Below, piece after piece: positions 7,392 through 17,511 of a stretch of 64,000 nt of DNA. Position 1 is the stretch's first letter, and every line of letters begins with the position of its first letter. The notes beneath the pieces were generated by a model that was not told where the DNA came from, searched no databases, and saw nothing but the letters and a program-made list of their open reading frames with translations. Origin of the DNA: an uncultured Eggerthellaceae bacterium (lineage in GTDB: Bacteria > Actinomycetota > Coriobacteriia > Coriobacteriales > Eggerthellaceae); NCBI GenBank assembly GCA_910588205.1, contig CAJUQK010000007.1:13717-77716 (forward strand). Reading direction: 5' to 3'. A program made the translations under genes and the position numbers.

Positions 7392-7808
7392 TTACCGAGC
7401 GCTGGCGTAATCGATCTGCGCTCGGGTATCCGTGCCAGCACCCTCCTGCTGCCATATTCGGACACCACGCTGCTCTACCCGTGCCCGAGCCTCTCCGTAG
7501 GCAGAAGCAGGGTCGTCATCGTTGCCGAAGGCAAGCGCCTGGGTAGGGCAATCCATGACGCAGAACTGGGGCAGGTCCTCTGCCATGCGTTCGGCACAGA
7601 ACGTACAGCTGGGCAGGTAGATGGGCTGCCACCACATACGAAGGTCAGGGTAGACCCCTTCGGGACGATCGATCCCCAAACCTGAGCCATGGGTCTTCAC
7701 TTCTACTCGATATTCATCGTCTTGGAGGTGATTGCCGACCTTGCAAGCCATCGCACAGGTCCAGCACCCTATACAACGATCTACATCCACCAACATCTTA
7801 TACGCCAT
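7392..7808 (-). CDS. Ferredoxin-type 4Fe-4S subunit of molybdopterin enzyme D
   Basis: A 138-residue electron-transfer protein with eight cysteines in two clusters: C12-x2-C15-x2-C18-x3-C22 near the N-terminus, and a second set in SCTFC...FCVMDC. It is much shorter than DmsB/NrfC (about 200 residues, four clusters), so it carries about two [4Fe-4S] centres. It starts three bases after the stop of the catalytic subunit and surely works with it. No membrane anchor gene follows, so electrons must come from a soluble donor. Confidence 0.85.
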   Translation of the reverse strand: MAYKMLVDVDRCIGCWTCAMACKVGNHLQDDEYRVEVKTHGSGLGIDRPEGVYPDLRMWWQPIYLPSCTFCAERMAEDLPQFCVMDCPTQALAFGNDDDPASAYGEARARVEQRGVRIWQQEGAGTDTRAQIDYASAR

Positions 7809-7811
7809 GGC

Positions 7812-10199
7812 TCATGCCTCCTTGCCTGCATAGGGGCGGATATTGCAATAGGAATCCCAATAGCAATCAGTAGAACCAGTGAGCGAGCTCATGGCCTCTA
7901 CATAGGGATTAGGATGATGTCCAGCAGCCAACCAGTCAGCGAACCACTTATCCTCAACAGGCCCTTGGGAGTCTTGTCCAGCGCACTGATGGGTGATCTC
8001 GGCATAGGTACCCTCTTCGAACTGGCGGCGCCGCCAGCCGAACCATACATGCACAGTGCCGTCGGGTACTGATTCATCCAGCACCAACCTCGTAACCACA
8101 TGACCTCGATCGTTGTAGACCTCTACCATGTCATCTTCGTCCAACCCAAGACGTTCGGCTTGAACAGGATTCAACCGCGTGGCCGGAGTCTCACCTGAGA
8201 GCTTTATGGTGATGGGATCGTCAGTGAAGCTGGACTGCATGAAGAACCGCTGACGCCCTGTGAATAGCTGATAGGGGTATTCGTCAGACTTGCCGATCTT
8301 GTTCGGCTCGAGCACCTTCGTCACTGCCATGCCAAGGTCAGCCAACTTCTCGGAGTACATGATCTCCATGCGACCGGTCTCATTGTCAAGCACCTCTGCC
8401 GGATTCAGATAGGGCGTGTATTTGGGCTCCGGAGGCGCGGCGGCGCGGATCATCTTCTCCTGCTTCAGGCGCTCATAGGTGACGGGCGGCTGAATGCCAG
8501 CTATCAGCGGGTAAGGCGTCTGCAAGCGGATATCGATGTACTCCGGCCCCGTCATGGTGAAGTAGTCACCCAGGCCCACCCGCTTCGCCAATTCAGAGAA
8601 CACCCACACTGGCTCATGACCGTCCACTTGCGGCTCAATGGCCGGCTCCTGGAGGATGATGTGGTTGTAGCACGCGCCAGTGATGAGATCCTCGCGCTCG
8701 AATGACATGAGGTCGGGTAACACGTAGTCTGCTATCTCGCCGGTATCGGTCAACCACACGTCATAATCAACCACCAGCTCCATATCACGCACTACATCCA
8801 GCCACCTCTGACGATCGGGCTGCTGATGCACCGGGTTTCCTGAGCATACGATCAGTGCCTTGTACGGGCTATCCTCAGCTTCTGCCTTCGCGAACCACTC
8901 CGCCATCCGCACAGGAACGGACTTCACAGCAGCCACACCATCAGGGCAGCTGATAGGCACATCGTTGAACACGAGCGGCCAGCTCTGCAGCTGCAACGCC
9001 TCGAAGACACCAGAACCCGGCTTGCCTAAGCGGCCCGTCAGCGCACCAAGCAACAAGAACTGCCGATAGGTCTCATTGGAGTTGCGATAGCGCAGGCCAT
9101 AGCCCGACAGGATAAACGCGTTTTCAGCCTGAACCCAATCGCAAGCCAATCGCTCAGCATCGGCAGCCGTGATGCCGCATTTCTCGGCAGCGAGCTCGAA
9201 GGTATATTCAGCCGCACCGTCTTTGAGCTTCTGAAGCGCCGTGGCGCAGGGACGCCCGTTGGCCACATAGCTGCCGAACAGCGGGATATCAGCTCCCTCA
9301 GGATAAGCGCCCGCCTTAGGAGCAACCGGTACAGGTGTGCTTGAGACGGCATCCCACACGAAGTAGCAACCATCGTCACCGCGCAGCAGCTGTCCCGTCT
9401 CATCATCTACCAGATAGGCAGAGATGGTACGCGCTAGCAAGTAGTCATCAGCCTGCAAGTCGTTCTGCAGGATGTAGTTCACCATGGCCATGGCCAGATA
9501 GCCGTCACTGGCAGGCTTCATGGCTACGAACTCATCAGCGAACCCAGCAGTGCCGTCGAAGATAAGGCCGAGATCTACGATCTTTGCCCCGGCCTCGCGC
9601 GCCCGTACGAGATTCTGAGCACAACGCATCTGATTCTCAATGGGATTGCAACCCCAGACATAGATGAGGTCGGTGCCCACCATGATACGCGGGTCGATCA
9701 CCGTGCGAGGGAACTCACTGCCAGCATTGTAGAACTCAGCATAGAACGGCCCGTTATCCAAGCCGATGGAACCCAAGGGCACCGTGACGCCGAAGGTGTT
9801 CGCGAACCGGAAGGGCATCAGATTCTCAAAGCTGTACTGAGCGGGTACACCGGCACCCAGGTTCCAGAGCACCACTGATGACGGCCCATAGGTGTCGCGG
9901 ATATGGCACAGCTTCTCGCCGATCTCATCCAGCGCTTGGTCCCAGCTGATCTCTTCAAACTGGCCGCTTCCGCGCTCACCCACACGCTTGAGCGGTTTCT
10001 GCAAGCGCTTGGGATCATAGGGCTGGCGTCCAGCCAAACAACCCTTCTGGCAGATATGCCCGTCAGGTTCTTCTGGCTCTGAATAGACGACCCGCTCCAT
10101 GCGCTCGATCTTCCCATCCTTGACGATGGTCTTCAATGCGCAATAGTCATGATCACCCCATCCAGGACATGCCGTGTACACGAAGGACTCTTCGCTCAT
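7812..10199 (-). CDS. Molybdopterin-dependent oxidoreductase, catalytic subunit D
   Basis: A DMSO-reductase-superfamily protein of 795 residues. It has the domain order of the family: N-terminal Fe-S segment, cofactor-binding halves, and a C-terminal molydopterin-dinucleotide-binding domain beginning near QLFTGRQRFF. The Fe-S segment is unusual: C11, C20 and C50 (plus C54) are present, but the second canonical cysteine is missing and H17 sits close by. Where most relatives place a Cys, Ser or Sec ligand to the metal, this protein has GSIGLDN with D148, so Asp may bind Mo/W. No Tat signal is seen. I chose the ATG at 10199 (GAGGTG upstream) over an earlier start at 10316. The substrate is unknown. 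It is divergent from a twin-MarR regulator. Confidence 0.8.
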   Translation of the reverse strand: MSEESFVYTACPGWGDHDYCALKTIVKDGKIERMERVVYSEPEEPDGHICQKGCLAGRQPYDPKRLQKPLKRVGERGSGQFEEISWDQALDEIGEKLCHIRDTYGPSSVVLWNLGAGVPAQYSFENLMPFRFANTFGVTVPLGSIGLDNGPFYAEFYNAGSEFPRTVIDPRIMVGTDLIYVWGCNPIENQMRCAQNLVRAREAGAKIVDLGLIFDGTAGFADEFVAMKPASDGYLAMAMVNYILQNDLQADDYLLARTISAYLVDDETGQLLRGDDGCYFVWDAVSSTPVPVAPKAGAYPEGADIPLFGSYVANGRPCATALQKLKDGAAEYTFELAAEKCGITAADAERLACDWVQAENAFILSGYGLRYRNSNETYRQFLLLGALTGRLGKPGSGVFEALQLQSWPLVFNDVPISCPDGVAAVKSVPVRMAEWFAKAEAEDSPYKALIVCSGNPVHQQPDRQRWLDVVRDMELVVDYDVWLTDTGEIADYVLPDLMSFEREDLITGACYNHIILQEPAIEPQVDGHEPVWVFSELAKRVGLGDYFTMTGPEYIDIRLQTPYPLIAGIQPPVTYERLKQEKMIRAAAPPEPKYTPYLNPAEVLDNETGRMEIMYSEKLADLGMAVTKVLEPNKIGKSDEYPYQLFTGRQRFFMQSSFTDDPITIKLSGETPATRLNPVQAERLGLDEDDMVEVYNDRGHVVTRLVLDESVPDGTVHVWFGWRRRQFEEGTYAEITHQCAGQDSQGPVEDKWFADWLAAGHHPNPYVEAMSSLTGSTDCYWDSYCNIRPYAGKEA

Positions 10200-10323
10200 G
10201 GACACCTCACGCTCCTCTCTCTGGCGTGGTTCCTGTCTACGCAGCCATTCTGCATAGAACCATGAGCCTATTTGTAAGCCTTTGCTTCTCCTTTGGGAAT
10301 GGTAGTTCGTCAACAACTGTCAT

Positions 10324-10373
10324 ATTGAATAGTTTTATCATTGAACCATATCGATGTTAAACTATGAGTTAAC
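10324..10373. promoter_or_regulatory. Divergent control region with imperfect palindrome and ATTGAA repeats
   Basis: The 199-bp gap between enzyme D and the twin-MarR gene contains an 18-bp imperfect palindrome GTTAAACTATGAGTTAAC (10356-10373). Just before it are two direct ATTGAA repeats (10324 and 10339). The region is A+T-rich against its surroundings. MarR proteins bind palindromes of about this size, so it is a candidate operator for the adjacent regulator. Confidence 0.4.
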
Positions 10374-10398
10374 AAGGTCATCGAAAAGGGAGAGCATC

Positions 10399-11433
10399 AT
10401 GGGAGCAACAGCCCAGCTTCAAGAAGGCCTGACTGAAGACGCGATCTTCCAGAAGGGGCCGAGCGAAGGACTGCTCAAGGCCCCAACAGCACCTCTTCCT
10501 CCCATTGGGGAAGCACGGCCCGAAACGGTAGCTCGCAGACATATTGAGCAATGCCACCTCCCTGAATTCTCCTTCGCCTTCGACTTCATGAGCGACTACC
10601 TCACCATGATGGACATGCTGGCGAAATCCATCACCCACGAACTGCACGACCTCTGCAACATCACCCCTTTACAATACCGTATCCTGCTTCGCATGCTCGT
10701 TCCCGCTCCCATACGAGCAACCCAACTCGCACACGACTTAGACGTAGGCGTGTCCACGATCTCTGTTGCCCTATCGAAGCTGGCAGACAGGCTCTTTGTT
10801 TCCCGTCACGACAGCGCAAGAGACATGCGCTCCGTTGAGCTTTCGCTGACGAAGCAAGGGCGGAAGATGATAGAGCGGGCCGACGAGGCCATCTATGCCG
10901 TCATGGCCGAATACTGGAGCACGCTCACTCAAGAACAGCTCGAAGCAGCTATCATCAGTTCGCTTCTCGCCGTCAAACGCCATTCTTACCCCCGGATGGA
11001 GAATGGTTCACCGCGGCTTGATACCGCTCTGGTAGACACCGTGATGATCTCACGAAGGTTGACCGGCCATGCTCTCAAGGAAGCAGGACTGACCATCAAT
11101 GACTACCGCATCCTCCTTGCGCTCAAGATCATGGGAACCCCCTGCCCTACCACTGATGTGGCGAAGTTCCTCTTCCTGAATGCAAGCGATATCACCGGAT
11201 GCCTCAAGAACCTGGAGGGCTGTGCGTCCATCACCCGATCCCGCTCCGAGGACAACCGCAGAGTACGCATGATCCGCCTTACACCTAAAGGCGACGATCA
11301 GGTTCGAAGTCTGCTCCCCGTAGTTTTCGATGCCCTGCATGAGACATGCCATAGCAGCGATGCCTTGATCGATATACATATCTCAGCTGCTCGCGATCTG
11401 GTAGCCCGCAGGCGCCAATACAACAAATTCTAA
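10399..11433 (+). CDS. Twin-MarR transcriptional regulator (two MarR domains in one chain)
   Basis: A 344-residue protein with two successive MarR winged-helix units. The first spans about residues 60-195 (ITPLQYRILLRML, then ATQLAHDLDVGVSTISVALSK and a wing RDMRSVELSLTKQG). The second spans about residues 215-330 (LTINDYRILLALK, then TTDVAKFLFLNASDITGCLKN and a wing NRRVRMIRLTPKG). MarR proteins normally dimerise; here one chain could form an internal pseudo-dimer. The ATG at 10399 has AAGGGAGA upstream, and a start at 10354 is less likely. It is divergent from molybdopterin enzyme D and is the likely regulator of it. Confidence 0.8.
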   Translation: MGATAQLQEGLTEDAIFQKGPSEGLLKAPTAPLPPIGEARPETVARRHIEQCHLPEFSFAFDFMSDYLTMMDMLAKSITHELHDLCNITPLQYRILLRMLVPAPIRATQLAHDLDVGVSTISVALSKLADRLFVSRHDSARDMRSVELSLTKQGRKMIERADEAIYAVMAEYWSTLTQEQLEAAIISSLLAVKRHSYPRMENGSPRLDTALVDTVMISRRLTGHALKEAGLTINDYRILLALKIMGTPCPTTDVAKFLFLNASDITGCLKNLEGCASITRSRSEDNRRVRMIRLTPKGDDQVRSLLPVVFDALHETCHSSDALIDIHISAARDLVARRRQYNKF

Positions 11434-11588
11434 CCAAAGAAAAAGCTGAGCATGGACGAGCTCGCATGCATCACAGGGACATCTTCTCCGCGTAACGATT
11501 CCTCTGCAAACAGATGCAATACCCGCGAACGCTGGTCACAGGAGCCTAGAATCTCTCCGAAATAGGCCAGCAGGAAGGCAGGGATATC

Positions 11589-12602
11589 ATGGGCATCGCA
11601 TCCAAGAGCCTCAAGATACCGAAGCTCGCACTCAGGGCAGGGATCGCCGTAGCCCTAGGGGCCGGGGCAGCCGCAGCGAGCGTTGCAGGAGTGCGCGCCT
11701 TCAAGCGCCAGATCACGAAGACGTGTATGCCCTTCTATGCTGCCTCTGATGCCTGCTTCACCATCCCGGGGCTGGATTCGGGCTTCGTTCCCCAAGACCT
11801 CTTCCATATCGAAGACGAGGACATCTGGCTCTTCAGCGGATATCAAGCCAACCGCAAGCCCTCTCCTCTCTACCGCCTCTCCCCTGATGGCACCACCGCA
11901 AAGCTCACCATCAAACTGCCCGATGGATCACTCTACAAAGGTCATGGAGCAGCTATCGCCGCCACGGTTGAACATGGATTCCTTACGGTAGCGGACGGCT
12001 ATGTGGTGATGCCCACCGAAGGCATCCTCAGAGCCGTTGATGGGGATATCCTCCAAGCCACCGCCCACGTCCCCGTAGAGCTCATGCCTGCCTTCATGAA
12101 CATCCATGATGGCGTTCTCTATATTGGCGAATTCCACCACAACCTGTTCTACCAAACACCTCGCAGCCATTGGCTGACAACACCCACCGGTAAGACGAAC
12201 CCGGCGCTGATGTATGCCTACACCGCTGATGAGAAGGGGCTCTTCGGCTTTGCCCAGCAGGCATCTGCCGTCTTCTCCATCCCGGGGAACATCCAGGGGA
12301 TGTGCATCACCGCCAACGGCAAGCTGGTCCTCAGCCGCTCCTGGGGCTTTCGCGATGCCGAAGTGCTCGTCTATGACGTGAACAAGCTGGAGGCGGAGGG
12401 GACCTACATCGTAGACGGCCACGAAGCACCATTGTTCTTCTTGGATGATCGCAGCCTTGAGAGGACCATCACGGTACCGCCCATGGCCGAAGGCGTGGAC
12501 GCCATCAAAGACCATGTGTATCTGTCGAACGAATCTGCCAGCAACCTCTATCTGTTGGGAAAGGCCGATGACGGGAAGTATGTCTATTCCTTCACGGTAT
12601 AG
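11589..12602 (+). CDS. Membrane-anchored beta-propeller-like protein of unknown function
   Basis: A 337-residue protein with a hydrophobic N-terminal segment (residues about 14-38) that looks like an uncleaved signal anchor. The exported part is rich in beta strands, with recurring blade-like pieces such as DIWLFSGY, VLYIGEFH, NIQGMCITANGKLVLS and HVYLSNESASNLYLL. This suggests an SMP-30/YncE-like propeller but gives no clear family. No cofactor motif is seen. It stands alone between the MarR gene and the convergent lhr gene, ten bases from the latter's end. The function is unknown. Confidence 0.65.
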   Translation: MGIASKSLKIPKLALRAGIAVALGAGAAAASVAGVRAFKRQITKTCMPFYAASDACFTIPGLDSGFVPQDLFHIEDEDIWLFSGYQANRKPSPLYRLSPDGTTAKLTIKLPDGSLYKGHGAAIAATVEHGFLTVADGYVVMPTEGILRAVDGDILQATAHVPVELMPAFMNIHDGVLYIGEFHHNLFYQTPRSHWLTTPTGKTNPALMYAYTADEKGLFGFAQQASAVFSIPGNIQGMCITANGKLVLSRSWGFRDAEVLVYDVNKLEAEGTYIVDGHEAPLFFLDDRSLERTITVPPMAEGVDAIKDHVYLSNESASNLYLLGKADDGKYVYSFTV

Positions 12603-12612
12603 GCAACGCAGA

Positions 12613-15600
12613 TCAGAACGGATCGGGGTAGAAGCGCAGACCGTCGGGAAGGCGCACGAAGCCTGCCTCCTGAAGGAGTCCCTCGAAGACAGAACCTAGA
12701 ACCGACCGTCCATTCACCCGTTGCACCAACAGCTTCTTCCGAACCAGTCCTGAACCTTGGGCTCTTGCCCGCTGGACCACAGAGCGCACGAGAGCATCCA
12801 AGGCATCTTGCATCAATTCCTCATCCTCTGTGAACATCAGCACATAACGCAGCCGAGGGGCTGCATAGATCACCGGAGAGCCCCCACGGAATACGACGAG
12901 GGCATCAGGGACCCTCCGCGGCTTGTCCTTGCATCCATCAGGGGCGCTCATGCCGGGCCAGGGCAGCCCCTGCCCATAGAGGCAGGCCGGGTCCTCCGCT
13001 GATAGGACCGTGAACCTTAAGGCATCCCCCTCCTGCTCTTCAGTCCGCAGCTCTTCCACCGTATCAAGGTCAGCATATTGGACAGGACCCAAGCCTTCCA
13101 CGAACATCCCCCGAAGAAGCCGCCCCCGCTCCTCCCAGGACTTGAGATAGGGCTCGAACACGGGAAGACCTCCGGGAAGCCCTGAGAGGAGCGCGGTATC
13201 ACGAGTCACCACGGCGTAGCGGTCCAAAGCTGACTCCACGAGGGCTACCCCTTGCAAGGTAGGCTCTACCTGAGGCTCGATCACCTCGTGCCACATACCC
13301 GTCAAGGATCCGTAGGCCGATGCGATGCTCACTGCCTTATCCGTAGCCTGTTTCACGGCGGCCTGATAGCCAACCCCTTGGCGCGAACGACCCCGACGAC
13401 TGCTGGCACGACGAGAGCGCGGAGGTGCTACCTTTGGCTGGGCGGTCCCCGTTGCCACGCGCACGGCTTCGAAGCTGGTGGTCATCACCTTCCCCGCCCA
13501 GAGCTTGGCCATCAAAGACCCTGCCTCAGCGATATCAAGCTCCAAGCGCTCCCCCTCCAAGGGTGCGAAGGGGGAATCCGTCGGGAAGAAGGCAACGAGC
13601 TTCTGGGATGCCCTTGATGGGGCATCGCCTTGAGCGTCATCCTTCGAAGCATCCGTCTTCCCCACCCAGCAGATATCCCGAGATGCCAGCAGCTCATCGA
13701 GCATCCCCGGCTTGTACCCAGGCACGCGCGCCGGGAAGACAACGGCCTCCCAGAGACCCGCTTCCAAGAAGACCCCTTCGAACCGAGCGATGACCTCCGC
13801 CAACTGGTCCAGAGGCTCAAGTTCCTCCTCTCCCCGCAGATTTCCTCCGATCCCCTGCAGGGAGAAGAGATAGCGCATATAAGCAGCCAATGACACCGGA
13901 CTCACTGCCGAGCGCGCCTTCGCCAAAGAACGTGCGCGAATGCGGTCGTAGACCTCTTTCCAGATCCAGGAGAACCGTCTATCCCCGTTGCCAGAGGGGT
14001 TCTTGAAGCTCCCGGTGAGCAGCTTGCCTTCAGCCCGTAATTGCTCCAAGGTCCCTTCGATGAGCGCCTCCCCCAAACCGAAAGCGCAGGCCGCTTCTGC
14101 GGTAGTGAAGGGTCCATGGGTCCGCCCATACCGGGCAACCAGCTCCTTCAGCGGATCGGCCGGAAGACGCGGAGCGCCTTGGAGGGCCCAGGCGGGAACT
14201 TCTACCCCGAGCGCCTTCTTGAGAGCAGGAGCATCGGAAACGCCGACCCACTTCTCCTGGCCACCCACCACCGCCTGATGAGCACGCCTTTGGCACTCCA
14301 GCTCAGAGAGGGCTTCCTCTATCCCCTCAGAGGGAATACGCTCACGGACCTCTTCTGTGGTGAGCGGCCCCAGCACCCTCAAGAGGTCCGCCACTGCTTC
14401 TGTCATCGGGAGCGAAGATTGTCCCGAAGCGCCCTTCGGGAACGCTCTCAGCCGTTGGAGCTCCGCTGCTACCTCAGCCACGACCTCTTCGTCCACCACA
14501 TCCCCGATATCCACCGCACCCAATAGCTCGTTCAAGAGCGTAGGATCAGCGACCGCCAGAGAGGCGCGACGCTCAGCCGTAGGCAGGTCACCCTCATAGA
14601 GATGTTCGGCCACATACCCGAAGAGAAGCGGAGCGCTGAACGGGGATGGAACCGTTGTATGCACCTCCAGGATGCGAATGGCTCCCCCATCAAGCTGCTC
14701 CATGACCGTGCGCAACCCCTCCATGTCATAGACATCCTGCAGGCATTCCCGCACGGCCTCAGCGAAGATGGGGAGGTCAGGGTACCCACGCGCCGCCTCA
14801 AGGAGCTGGGACCCTTTGAGTCGTTGGAGCCACAGGGGCGCACGCTTGCCGAATGACTGCGTCGGCATCAGGAGGGCGCGGGCGGCGCATTCGCGGAACC
14901 GCGCCGCGAAGACCGAGGTCTGGGAGACGGAAGCGCGCACGATCTCCTCTATCTCGGGAACGCTGAACAGGAATGCGTCAGGGCTCGGAGCGAATCCAGC
15001 AGCTTCAGGCAGGGGAATGACGATGCCGTCATCCTGAGCCAGCACCTGAGGACAGTAGCCATGCTCATGGAGGATGCGCTGGGAAACGGCCAAGGCCCAA
15101 GGCTCATGGACGCGCTTGCCGAAGGGGGAATGGAGGACGATGCGGAGATCGCCCATCTCATCCGGGCATACCTCCAGCACCAACGTCTGGTCCGTGGGAA
15201 CCGCCCCCGTAGCCCTCCACTGGCTGCGCACCACCTGGAGGAGGTTATCCCGAGCATACCCGTCCAACCCGATGCGCTTGATACGGTCTTCGAAGGCGCT
15301 CGAATCCATGAGCGTACAGGAGTCAGCTGTGCTGTCAGAACCGGAGCCAGCTTCGCATCTCTCGTCTTCCGTGACGACCTGCTCAGCTGCCCGGAGGAAC
15401 GCGCCCTTGGCGAAGCCATCTTCGAAGGGACGACCCACCCCTTCCCCATGCCAGAAAGGGAGCCGGGATGTGCGGCCTGGGGCAGGCTCTACCAGAACGC
15501 GATCGCTGGCGATCTGGGTTATGCGCCAAGGACTGGTGCCCAGGGTGATGATGTCTCCCACCCGGGATTCATGGACCATCTCCTCATCCAGCTCACCCAC

Positions 15601-17511
15601 GCGTCGCCGCCCCTGGCGTCCGGCCCCTTCGGGAAGCATGACCGGATACATCCCTCGGTCTGGGATGGTACCCGCACCGCCGATGGCGCACCGATGGGCC
15701 CCCGGACGCGGCCGGAGCATCCCCTCTTCCCTATCCCAGAGGATGCGAGGGGCAAAGCCTCCTGCATCGGCGGGGAGTAAAGAGCCGCTGAGCATGGAGA
15801 GGACCGCATCGAAAGCCTCTCGGCTGAGGTCAGTGAAGCAGGCTGAGCGTCGCACCACCGCGAACCACTCATCAGCGCTGAGACCTAGGGACGCATCCTC
15901 AGCCTGATCCTCCGGCCGAGCCCCTTCCTCCAAGGCCAAGGACCCTAAAGAGACAGCTGCTACCGTTTGCTGGGCCAGCACATCCAAAGGCGAACGGACC
16001 AAGCTCGTGCGTTCGATAGCCCCGGCGCGCATGCCCTCCACAGCCACTGCAGCATCGATGACCTCCAGGCGCGTGCGCGGGAGCACGATAGCCTGGGAGA
16101 GGCCTCCTACCTGATGATTCGCGCGCCCTACCCGCTGCAGGCCACTAGACACCGAAAGAGGGGGAGCCACTTGGATCACCAGATCCACCGACCCCATATC
16201 GATACCGAGCTCCAAGCTGGAGGTGGCCACTACACAGGGGATCTCTCCGCGCTTGAGCTCATCCTCAACGATCTTACGCTGTTCTTTGGAGATGGACCCG
16301 TGATGAGCCTTCGCGATGACGTGCCCCTCCCCCGCCCCCGAGACCAGCTGGGTGGTGCTGCCGATCTCTGGGCGATAGGCGAAGGGCACCTCATCTGTCC
16401 CCTCAGCATCCTCCGATATCCGTGCGAAGCGCTCGTTCAACCGTGCCGTGAGCTTCTCGCAGAGCCCGCGCGAATTGACGAACACGATGGTGGTGTGGTG
16501 AGCTATGACCTCTTGAAGGATGACGGCTTCCAGATACGGCCAGATAGAGGAGGATCCCAACTGCGAGTCAGGAGTACGAGCTGCGCCGTCTGCGGGCAGA
16601 GAGGCCTCCATGAACCTGCGCAGATCCCGATCGGTTCTCCAGGCATCCTTCTCAGTCCGCTTGGCCTTCTTGGGCGTCCCCTGCCCCGCGGCTTGGATAT
16701 TGGCCATGTCAGGAACGGGCACTCGAACGCTCACGCTGATGGCAGGAGGCTCAGTCTCTTCCACGATGGTCACCGGGTGCGCGCCCCCTAAGAAGCGCGC
16801 CACATCCTCTGCTGGTCGTACCGTAGCCGAGAGTCCGATGCGTTGGGCCGGTGAAGCAAGGAGCGCATCCAAACGCTCCAAGCTCAAGGAGAGATGAGCA
16901 CCACGCTTGGTCCCGGCAACGGAATGGATCTCATCCACGATGACGGTATCCACTTGAGCCAACGTCTCGCGCGCCTTCGAAGTGAGCATGAGATAGAGGG
17001 ATTCAGGGGTAGTGATGAGGATATCAGGCGGCTTGCGCACCAATGCCCGACGCTGCTCCGGGGTGGTATCACCCGTACGGATGCCTGTGCTGACCCCCGC
17101 TTCGATGCCGTCGCGCTCGAGCATGAGCGCACTGATCTGAGCCAGCGGTTGCTGGAGGTTGCGCTCCACATCCACCCCCAGCGCCTTCAAGGGAGAGATA
17201 TAGAGGACGCGCACGCCCTTGGCCTCAGCAGGTGGATCCCCCCTGCTGCCTTCGTCTTCTTCACCGCCGCCTCGCATCATCAGGCGATCTATAGCAGAGA
17301 GGAAAGCGGCCAGCGTCTTGCCAGATCCAGTGGGAGCGATGATGAGGGCATTCTCGCCCCGCTCGATGACCTCCCAAGCCCGCTTCTGGATCTCCGTGGG
17401 TCCATCGAAGCGGCCCGAGAACCACTCGTCTACGAATCTTGAGAACGCCACCTCTTCCCCCTGCCTCCAGGCACGCCTGCTCATCATCTCACCATACTGA
17501 AGGTTTATCAT
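12613..17511 (-). CDS. lhr: Lhr-type large ATP-dependent helicase
   Basis: A 1632-residue superfamily 2 helicase of the Lhr class, linked to DNA repair and RNA/DNA unwinding. The visible motifs are Q-type PTEIQKRAW near residue 38, Walker A APTGSGKT at about 59-66, DEIH, SATVRP, and the RecA2 motif region QRVGRANH. Long Lhr-specific winged-helix and C-terminal domains follow. The length is usual for Lhr in actinobacteria. The start at 17511 has GGGGAT upstream; a double ATG at 17487/17484 with GGTGAG is an alternative. Its 5' end overlaps or nearly abuts the divergent activase gene. Confidence 0.92.
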   Translation of the reverse strand: MINLQYGEMMSRRAWRQGEEVAFSRFVDEWFSGRFDGPTEIQKRAWEVIERGENALIIAPTGSGKTLAAFLSAIDRLMMRGGGEEDEGSRGDPPAEAKGVRVLYISPLKALGVDVERNLQQPLAQISALMLERDGIEAGVSTGIRTGDTTPEQRRALVRKPPDILITTPESLYLMLTSKARETLAQVDTVIVDEIHSVAGTKRGAHLSLSLERLDALLASPAQRIGLSATVRPAEDVARFLGGAHPVTIVEETEPPAISVSVRVPVPDMANIQAAGQGTPKKAKRTEKDAWRTDRDLRRFMEASLPADGAARTPDSQLGSSSIWPYLEAVILQEVIAHHTTIVFVNSRGLCEKLTARLNERFARISEDAEGTDEVPFAYRPEIGSTTQLVSGAGEGHVIAKAHHGSISKEQRKIVEDELKRGEIPCVVATSSLELGIDMGSVDLVIQVAPPLSVSSGLQRVGRANHQVGGLSQAIVLPRTRLEVIDAAVAVEGMRAGAIERTSLVRSPLDVLAQQTVAAVSLGSLALEEGARPEDQAEDASLGLSADEWFAVVRRSACFTDLSREAFDAVLSMLSGSLLPADAGGFAPRILWDREEGMLRPRPGAHRCAIGGAGTIPDRGMYPVMLPEGAGRQGRRRVGELDEEMVHESRVGDIITLGTSPWRITQIASDRVLVEPAPGRTSRLPFWHGEGVGRPFEDGFAKGAFLRAAEQVVTEDERCEAGSGSDSTADSCTLMDSSAFEDRIKRIGLDGYARDNLLQVVRSQWRATGAVPTDQTLVLEVCPDEMGDLRIVLHSPFGKRVHEPWALAVSQRILHEHGYCPQVLAQDDGIVIPLPEAAGFAPSPDAFLFSVPEIEEIVRASVSQTSVFAARFRECAARALLMPTQSFGKRAPLWLQRLKGSQLLEAARGYPDLPIFAEAVRECLQDVYDMEGLRTVMEQLDGGAIRILEVHTTVPSPFSAPLLFGYVAEHLYEGDLPTAERRASLAVADPTLLNELLGAVDIGDVVDEEVVAEVAAELQRLRAFPKGASGQSSLPMTEAVADLLRVLGPLTTEEVRERIPSEGIEEALSELECQRRAHQAVVGGQEKWVGVSDAPALKKALGVEVPAWALQGAPRLPADPLKELVARYGRTHGPFTTAEAACAFGLGEALIEGTLEQLRAEGKLLTGSFKNPSGNGDRRFSWIWKEVYDRIRARSLAKARSAVSPVSLAAYMRYLFSLQGIGGNLRGEEELEPLDQLAEVIARFEGVFLEAGLWEAVVFPARVPGYKPGMLDELLASRDICWVGKTDASKDDAQGDAPSRASQKLVAFFPTDSPFAPLEGERLELDIAEAGSLMAKLWAGKVMTTSFEAVRVATGTAQPKVAPPRSRRASSRRGRSRQGVGYQAAVKQATDKAVSIASAYGSLTGMWHEVIEPQVEPTLQGVALVESALDRYAVVTRDTALLSGLPGGLPVFEPYLKSWEERGRLLRGMFVEGLGPVQYADLDTVEELRTEEQEGDALRFTVLSAEDPACLYGQGLPWPGMSAPDGCKDKPRRVPDALVVFRGGSPVIYAAPRLRYVLMFTEDEELMQDALDALVRSVVQRARAQGSGLVRKKLLVQRVNGRSVLGSVFEGLLQEAGFVRLPDGLRFYPDPF

